Source of the DNA: Desulfonema limicola
GTDB taxonomy: Bacteria; Desulfobacterota; Desulfobacteria; Desulfobacterales; DYRC01
DNA: 10,268 nt
Assembly: GCA_020718925.1 (NCBI GenBank)
Contig: DYRC01000006.1
Coordinates: forward strand, 25,352 to 35,619
Reading direction: 5' to 3'
Numbering within the stretch: the stretch's first letter is position 1; every line of letters begins with the position of its first letter. The position numbers and the translations under genes were made by a program. Positions 7,301-10,268 of the stretch are shown here, one piece after another. Under the pieces are notes generated by a model. It saw only the letters and a list, made by a program, of their open reading frames with translations. It had not been told where the DNA came from and did not search any database.

Positions 7301-9955
7301 TACGCCGCTGTATGACCGGGTTGCAGGCGTGAAGGCAGAACCGCTTTTGGATGGCGTAACGACGCCTGTCCATGCGGCAGTGAACGCTTTGCTGTAATAA
7401 CCTGAAGTATCCGTAGTCGCCGTGCCGCCGCTGTTGCTGAATGTCAGCGTAACGCCGCTTATGCCGACACTGCCTGCATTTTTCACATAGCCGGAAATCG
7501 TGTAGGAAAGAGCAGCCTGAATACCGGCGCCGGAAATTGCAATCGTATTCGTGCCGCTGGTTTTATCGGAATTGACCGTTACCGTGCCGCTGTATGTCTG
7601 AACCGCAGTCGGCTTGAATGTTACGGTTACGGACTTAGAACTGCCTGCCGCAATCGTTCCGCTGCTCCAACTGCCGGTATAGCCTGTCGGGTAAGTAATC
7701 GAACTGACAGTCAATGTCGTATTTCCGGTGTTGCTGATGGTGAATGTTTTTGTGGCAGTTGATCCGATATTTACATTTCCGAAAGCAAGGCTGCCGCTTA
7801 ATCCGATAATCTTTGTTACCGCAACTCCTGTGCCGGAAATTGTGATTGTGTTTGTGCCGCTTGTTTTATCCGAACTGACGGTTACCATGCCACTGTAAGA
7901 CTGAGCGGCAGTCGGCTTAAAAGTTACCGTTACGATTTTAGAGCCGCTTGCCGCTATTGTGCCGCCGGTCCAATTGCCGGTAAATCCGGTGGGATAAGTG
8001 ATTGAACTGACGGTCAGCGTTGAAGTTCCGCTGTTGCTGATGGTGAGATTCAGTTGCTTGGTTGCGCCGATATTGACATTGCCGAAAGCAAGGCTGCCGG
8101 TAAGGTTGATAATGCGGGTTACGGATGTTCCCGTACCGGAAATTGCAATTGTGTTTGTGCCGCTGGTTTTATCTGAATTGACGGCTAACATGCCACTGTA
8201 AGACTGAACAGCAGTCGGCGTAAAAGTTACGGTTACGATTTTAGAGGCGCTTGCCGCAATCGTTCCGCCGGTCCAGTTGCCGGTAAAGCCCGCAGGATAT
8301 GTAATAGAACTCACCGTCAGCGTTGAATTGCCGCTGTTGCTGATAGTGAGATTCAGTTGCTTGGTTGAACCGACATTCACATTGCCGAAATCAACGCTGC
8401 CGGTGAGGTTGATGATGCGGGTTGCCGCCTGCTGAAAATTGGCAGTAAAAGTCATGCTTGATGTAATAGTCTGAGCCGGAAGAGTAGCAGAAGTTGAAAC
8501 AACAGAGCCGCTCTGATTTGTCCAGTTGATGAACGCATAGCCGCTGTTTGCTGTCGCAGTTACCGCCGTTGTGCTGCCGCCGCTTGCTACGGTCTGAGAA
8601 GTAGCAGGGGCAATTGTTCCGCCTGTACCGGCTTGAAAAGTTACAGTATAAGTAGATATCAATATACCGCTATAATCCTGATTAAGCTGATTTGTCGTTA
8701 CATTGCTGTAAGAACGATTTGACGGCGTGAACGAATAACTGCTCTTTGACGGCGTAACCGTCCCGCTCCAATTAGAACTGACTGTTTTGGTATAAAATCC
8801 GGAATTGTCTGTAACAACTGTGCTGCCATCACTGAATGTCATTGTAACGCCGGATATTCCGATATTGCCTGAATCTCTGACATAGCCGGAAATGATATTT
8901 GAGGTGCTGTACTTGGCGATATTGTTTGCAGGAAGACCGCCTGCTGTGGTAAAAGATCCGCCAGCGTATAGATTGCCCGAACTGTCAAACGCGAGAGAAA
9001 TAACGCCAGCCATTCCTGAACCGACTGTACTCCAAGCTGAACCGTTCCATTTGGCAACATTGGATCCACCAGCAGCATACAGATTGCCCGAACTGTCAAA
9101 CTCAAGAGAGCTGACAGCGCCGTTCATTCCTGAACCCAAAGCACTCCACGTTGAGCCGTTCCACTTAGCGATATTGCTGACCGCAACGCCGCCCGCAGTA
9201 GTAAATTCACCGCCCGCATACACATTGCCCGAACTGTCAGCCGCAAGCGCATAGACTATTCCGTTCGCTCCTGAACCTAATGCGCTCCATGCTGAGCCGT
9301 TCCATTTCGCTATACCGCCAGAAGGTTCGGCAGCGTACACATTGCCTGAACTGTCAACCGCAAGGGCATAGACTCCGCCGCCCATTCCTGAACCTAATGC
9401 GCTCCATGCCGAACCGTTCCATTTGGCAATACCATTTACTGTAACGCCGCCTGTATGGTCAAAAACCCCGGCCGCATACAGATTGTCTGATTTATCAACT
9501 GCAAGTTTCTTAACGATGCCGCCGCCCATATTTGAAAATACTCCCGAATCTAAAGCACTCCATGTTGAGCCATTCCATTTAGCAATACTATTTAGCCCAG
9601 CAACCGCGCCCACTGAGAAGAAAAATCCGCCTGCATACATATTGCCGGAACTGTCAAACACAAGCGACTGGACTTCACTACCACTATACATTCCAGATTC
9701 AAGTGCGCTCCAAGACGAACCATTCCATTTGGCAATCCGGTTAACATTAACACTGCCAGCTGTACTGAATGCGCCACCAGCATACAGATTGCCGGATTTG
9801 TCAGCCGCAAGAGACATAACGTAACTGTCCGTCCCGGTTCCCACTGCGCCCCAGTCTGCCCGTGCCGGAGAAAAAGCCCCTCCGATCAGCACAAGCGCAC
9901 TGAGAGCGATAGCCATACAACACAATGATTTAAAACTGAAAAGCTTTGATTTCAT
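4397..9955 (-). CDS. Giant secreted multidomain protein with CLCA-type zinc metalloprotease motif
   Basis: An 1852-aa exported protein. I start it at the ATG at 9953-9955, with AAGGAG 8 bases upstream; the in-frame ATG at 10000 overlaps the previous gene. Residues 1-33 are a signal peptide ending in ARA. Then come, in order: seven propeller-like repeats (34-353); a carboxypeptidase-regulatory-like module (354-430); an InlB-like module (435-510); three ASH/HYDIN-like repeats (512-814); a second regulatory-like module (815-895) and an SdrD-like module (about 902-960); a region with HESGHYLLGFYDEY at 1145-1158; another regulatory-like module (about 1315-1375); a beta-rich part; an FN3-like domain (1615-1725); TSP3 calcium loops (1726-1795); and a dockerin-like EF-hand (DLNGDGKIGLEE) at the C-terminus. 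His1145, Glu1146, His1149 and Asp1156 match the zinc/catalytic pattern of CLCA proteases. It is probably a calcium-stabilised extracellular protease/adhesin. Substrate and final location are unknown; no transmembrane anchor or LPXTG was seen. Confidence 0.88.
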   Translation of the reverse strand: MKSKLFSFKSLCCMAIALSALVLIGGAFSPARADWGAVGTGTDSYVMSLAADKSGNLYAGGAFSTAGSVNVNRIAKWNGSSWSALESGMYSGSEVQSLVFDSSGNMYAGGFFFSVGAVAGLNSIAKWNGSTWSALDSGVFSNMGGGIVKKLAVDKSDNLYAAGVFDHTGGVTVNGIAKWNGSAWSALGSGMGGGVYALAVDSSGNVYAAEPSGGIAKWNGSAWSALGSGANGIVYALAADSSGNVYAGGEFTTAGGVAVSNIAKWNGSTWSALGSGMNGAVSSLEFDSSGNLYAAGGSNVAKWNGSAWSTVGSGMAGVISLAFDSSGNLYAGGSFTTAGGLPANNIAKYSTSNIISGYVRDSGNIGISGVTMTFSDGSTVVTDNSGFYTKTVSSNWSGTVTPSKSSYSFTPSNRSYSNVTTNQLNQDYSGILISTYTVTFQAGTGGTIAPATSQTVASGGSTTAVTATANSGYAFINWTNQSGSVVSTSATLPAQTITSSMTFTANFQQAATRIINLTGSVDFGNVNVGSTKQLNLTISNSGNSTLTVSSITYPAGFTGNWTGGTIAASASKIVTVTFTPTAVQSYSGMLAVNSDKTSGTNTIAISGTGTSVTRIINLTGSLAFGNVNIGATKQLNLTISNSGTSTLTVSSITYPTGFTGNWTGGTIAASGSKIVTVTFKPTAAQSYSGMVTVSSDKTSGTNTITISGTGVAVTKIIGLSGSLAFGNVNIGSTATKTFTISNTGNTTLTVSSITYPTGYTGSWSSGTIAAGSSKSVTVTFKPTAVQTYSGTVTVNSDKTSGTNTIAISGAGIQAALSYTISGYVKNAGSVGISGVTLTFSNSGGTATTDTSGYYSKAFTAAWTGVVTPSKSGSAFTPATRSYSGVTANQTNQNYTGGVATTSFRIWIDKNVNGVYDAGEEVVGASVRVNSETTDRGVTNSQGIISIPNIANDAKIYAQKTLYSMNNPKAGDANFASTRSKNPYYAGTVNGKMYEFVMASDIMAADGSYADFPGLGKTLLNATKDTQGNMLIRLVHPKIGWNLVVSFEEAQSTAFYDQIKAGFKSYADYMYNYTDGYFVVKNVVLVKGAYLNSAQWKYSDVQVKNSEWPNAHVFGNRYNAQTRISMSKSWSGATPDGYNWYSTLGHESGHYLLGFYDEYLNGSKQSYQTNGTGTWTYRVAHDGGTGETNEFPNNYGIMQYQYNLHEMSDATDYYPHSYSSAATVSNQTYLRQGQSCWTYFKSYYQNDIKTQMAANGLTGFSDAFFSNLIVPPHSSGSYPGSDRTKRNGPSVMNRDTVSFIEWNLPAARSTRQNQNVFDADAVVLDETGTPVSGADVWLVSSDRRSFQGKTDKKGIVKCGSLLIGKHLEAYLSGRKAEIMIDAVRERYVLIFPVNRIDLREDIASGIIITAKPDSSNPNRLTITASGSLLSAAPSVTLSQSHNYSVNVSMTASGANEYSGFADYQSDSGDLKIALAGSESSGQFGIFTTDVGPASGYYIPGGELEMAYEPTSFSGSGSFVIMSSSVPVPPNNGLIQIGNVYSFGFSDTVGAVKNVILNIRLSGHDKGANLNLYGWDIQNKTWMLIQGGSLDKKQFSISLASVDYPAYSLFTIPQANDSEPPNPVTGFTASTGTSLWSVNLQLTAPSDNTGVSDYDIRFNTVPVTDDNWDKCISAGNVPKPASPGTLQSFTAEMPDPGTEYYFGIIAIDAAGNSSSLTTSSLPIKSQAADTDGDGIPDSWAISRGLDPNISAAQNDDDGDGLTNLQEYQNHTDPQHSDTDRDGYSDGDEIAQGIDPNDFGSNPGSSSSVLADVIMALRVLAGITDLNVVIADLNGDGKIGLEEVIYILQKAAGLR
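4400..4537 (-). other. Dockerin-like/EF-hand C-terminal tail (domain)
   Basis: Residues 1807-1852 read as two helix-loop-helix halves: LADVIMALRVLAGI, then a loop with DLNGDGKIGLEE followed by VIYILQKAAGLR. The second half carries a full calcium loop of the dockerin/EF-hand kind. The first half lacks the expected Asp/Asn calcium ligands. Nearly identical tails (DxNGDGKIGLEE-IYILQ-AGLR) are, as I recall, frequent at the ends of secreted proteins in Desulfobacteraceae. That suggests a shared attachment or stabilising module rather than a cellulosome. Confidence 0.65.
4781..5113 (-). other. FN3-like domain of the secreted protein
   Basis: Residues 1615-1725 have the fibronectin type III pattern: PPNPVTGFTAS at the start, a Trp in strand B, DNTGVSDYDIRF, then TEYYFGIIAIDAAGNSS near the end. 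This is a typical spacer or binding module in extracellular enzymes. It is followed immediately by the TSP3 calcium repeats (residues 1726-1795). Confidence 0.7.
6056..6838 (-). other. CLCA-like zinc metalloprotease region (domain)
   Basis: Residues about 1040-1300 surround HESGHYLLGFYDEY (1145-1158, bases 6523-6482). Position by position this fits the HExxHxxxGxxDEY signature of animal CLCA proteins, where two His and an Asp bind zinc and Glu is catalytic. A later GPSVMNRDTVSFIEWN (residues 1287-1302) resembles the SIM...VEFC segment that closes the CLCA catalytic region. No frameshift is seen and all four key residues are present, so activity is plausible. The boundaries are estimates. Confidence 0.7.
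7514..8422 (-). repeat. Three tandem 303-bp in-frame repeats (ASH/HYDIN-like)
   Basis: Three copies of exactly 303 bp, without indels, occupy 8422-8120, 8119-7817 and 7816-7514. Each encodes 101 residues starting T(R/K)II-L-GS and ending TIxISGxG. Shared segments include FGNVN(V/I)G, TISN, STLTVSSITYP, GTIAA, VTVTF-PTA and SDKTSGTNTI. The pattern is that of ASPM/SPD-2/Hydin-like immunoglobulin-fold repeats, usually adhesive or spacer modules in bacterial surface proteins. The third copy is the most diverged at its start (TKIIGLSGSLAFGNVNIGSTATKTF in part). Confidence 0.85.
8897..9856 (-). repeat. Seven propeller-like repeats at the mature N-terminus
   Basis: Seven repeats of 38-52 residues run from residue 34 to 353. 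The core is WSALGSGM...V..LA.DSSGNLYAGG.FTTAGG....IAKWNGS. Repeats start at residues 34, 82, 132, 184, 223, 270 and 308. Repeats four and six are shorter, because they lack the FTTAGG-type loop. Seven units of this length fit one seven-bladed beta-propeller. This is deduced from repeat number and pattern, not from a structure match. The DNA keeps strong similarity around the KWNGS coding segment. Confidence 0.75.
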
Positions 9956-9985
9956 GATACTTTCTCCTTCCGGAATTTCGGATTG

Positions 9986-10016
9986 ATTATGTTTTTTCAA
10001 TTCAGCATAGCTTCAA
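9986..10016 (-). promoter_or_regulatory. Weak candidate promoter for the large secreted protein gene
   Basis: On the minus strand TTGAAG (10016-10011) and CATAAT (9991-9986) are 19 bases apart, longer than ideal, and overlap the end of the 83-aa ORF. Transcription from here would give a leader of roughly 25 bases before the ATG at 9955, containing the AAGGAG site. The gene could equally be transcribed with the upstream ORF. Confidence 0.25.
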
Positions 10017-10248
10017 GCTGTTTAAGCATTGCTCTGAGTTCTTTGGGGCTTTGGGCAAGGAGCTTTTTCTCAGGCGTAATCGGGCGTTTCAGAAATCTTT
10101 GGCTGGCATGAATCTTGCCGATGATTTTGCCTTTTTCGATACCTTCCGTGCGTCCTTCCGTGCGTCCTTCGATGCGTCCTTCAATGCGCCCCATCCGAAT
10201 AAGTTCCTGACCTACAACGGTTTTTTCAATCGGTGTGTAATGTATCAT
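9997..10248 (-). CDS. 83-aa charged ORF resembling the C-terminal tail of Rpn/PD-(D/E)XK nucleases
   Basis: A complete small ORF: the ATG (10246-10248) has AAGGAGA 8 bases upstream, and TGA ends it at 9997-9999. Residues about 20-44 are a run of basic/acidic GRIE, GRIE, GRTE, GRTE and GIEK units that should form a charged helix. The last 25 residues, KLLAQSPKELRAMLKQLEAML, form an amphipathic helix. This layout is what is found at the C-terminus of Rpn-family (recombination-promoting nuclease/putative transposase) proteins, but the catalytic nuclease domain is absent and the ORF has its own good translation start. It may be a stand-alone small protein or a decayed remnant. It ends 41 bases before the large secreted gene; a functional link is not evident. 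Confidence 0.6.
   Translation of the reverse strand: MIHYTPIEKTVVGQELIRMGRIEGRIEGRTEGRTEGIEKGKIIGKIHASQRFLKRPITPEKKLLAQSPKELRAMLKQLEAMLN
10141..10188 (-). repeat. Four 12-bp tandem repeats encoding GR(I/T)E
   Basis: Four consecutive 12-base units (plus-strand form close to TCCTTCCGTGCG) differ only at one or two positions and keep the frame. They encode the GRxE tetrapeptides of the small ORF. Such units can expand or contract by replication slippage without breaking the frame. Confidence 0.8.
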
Positions 10249-10268
10249 TTTCTGAATCTCCTTGAAAG

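Noticed and set aside
8892..9824. Two plus-strand open frames (120 and 133 codons) with PPAYRLPELS-type repeats
   Set aside because: They are the antisense image of the propeller repeats: the repeated DNA lacks stops in that frame, so periodic peptides arise without selection.
8897..9856. Possible CRISPR array from regularly spaced repeats
   Set aside because: The repeats are in-frame coding units of variable length with conserved protein pattern, without uniform short repeats and unrelated spacers.
9956..10000. Upstream start of the large protein at 10000
   Set aside because: It would overlap the 83-aa ORF and put a polar 15-residue extension before a standard signal peptide; the ATG at 9955 has AAGGAG 8 bases upstream.

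Overview
All genes in this window lie on the minus strand, so transcription runs from high to low coordinates. The content suggests a Gram-negative sulfate-reducer-type bacterium (Desulfobacterota, perhaps a Desulfobacteraceae or Desulfonema-like lineage). The grounds are a DVU0298-like HEAT protein, OmpA-type outer-membrane and lipoproteins, a large secreted protein with a dockerin-like tail, and a small ORF resembling the C-terminal tail of Rpn/PD-(D/E)XK nucleases. This placement is inference; there is no rRNA or other marker gene.

Layout in transcription order. (1) 10248-9997: an 83-aa charged ORF with GR(I/T)E tetrapeptide repeats. (2) 9955-4397: a 1852-aa exported multidomain protein. 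It has a signal peptide, a seven-repeat propeller-like region, a carboxypeptidase-regulatory-like module, an InlB-like module, three exact-length 101-aa ASH/HYDIN-like repeats, a second regulatory-like module, a CLCA-type zinc metalloprotease signature (HExxHxxxGxxDEY), further beta modules, an FN3-like domain, calcium-binding TSP3 repeats and a dockerin-like EF-hand tail. A rho-independent terminator (4310-4278) follows it, and a GC-rich inverted-repeat element fills the space between stop codon and terminator. (3) 4170-3646: a 174-aa exported protein with 12 cysteines outside the signal region. (4) 3629-2238 and (5) 2177-843: two paralogous envelope proteins built as vWA (MIDAS) + TSP3 + OmpA C-terminal domain, one with a cleavable signal peptide and one a lipoprotein. 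(6) 693-1: a HEAT-repeat protein of the DVU0298 type.

Genes 3 to 5 are closely spaced with strong ribosome binding sites and look like one operon. Gene 6 follows after 149 bases and may be read through. The shared theme is a calcium/metal-dependent envelope or extracellular module: a secreted metalloprotease with adhesive domains, next to peptidoglycan-anchored vWA proteins. The most notable points are three. The protease, FN3 and vWA parts found together in CLCA proteins are here spread over neighbouring genes. The OmpA domain of gene 4 has lost its ligand-binding Asp. The large protein has an unusual modular build. No CRISPR array, tRNA, rRNA or intact transposase was seen, and no gene-free stretch exceeds about 230 bases.
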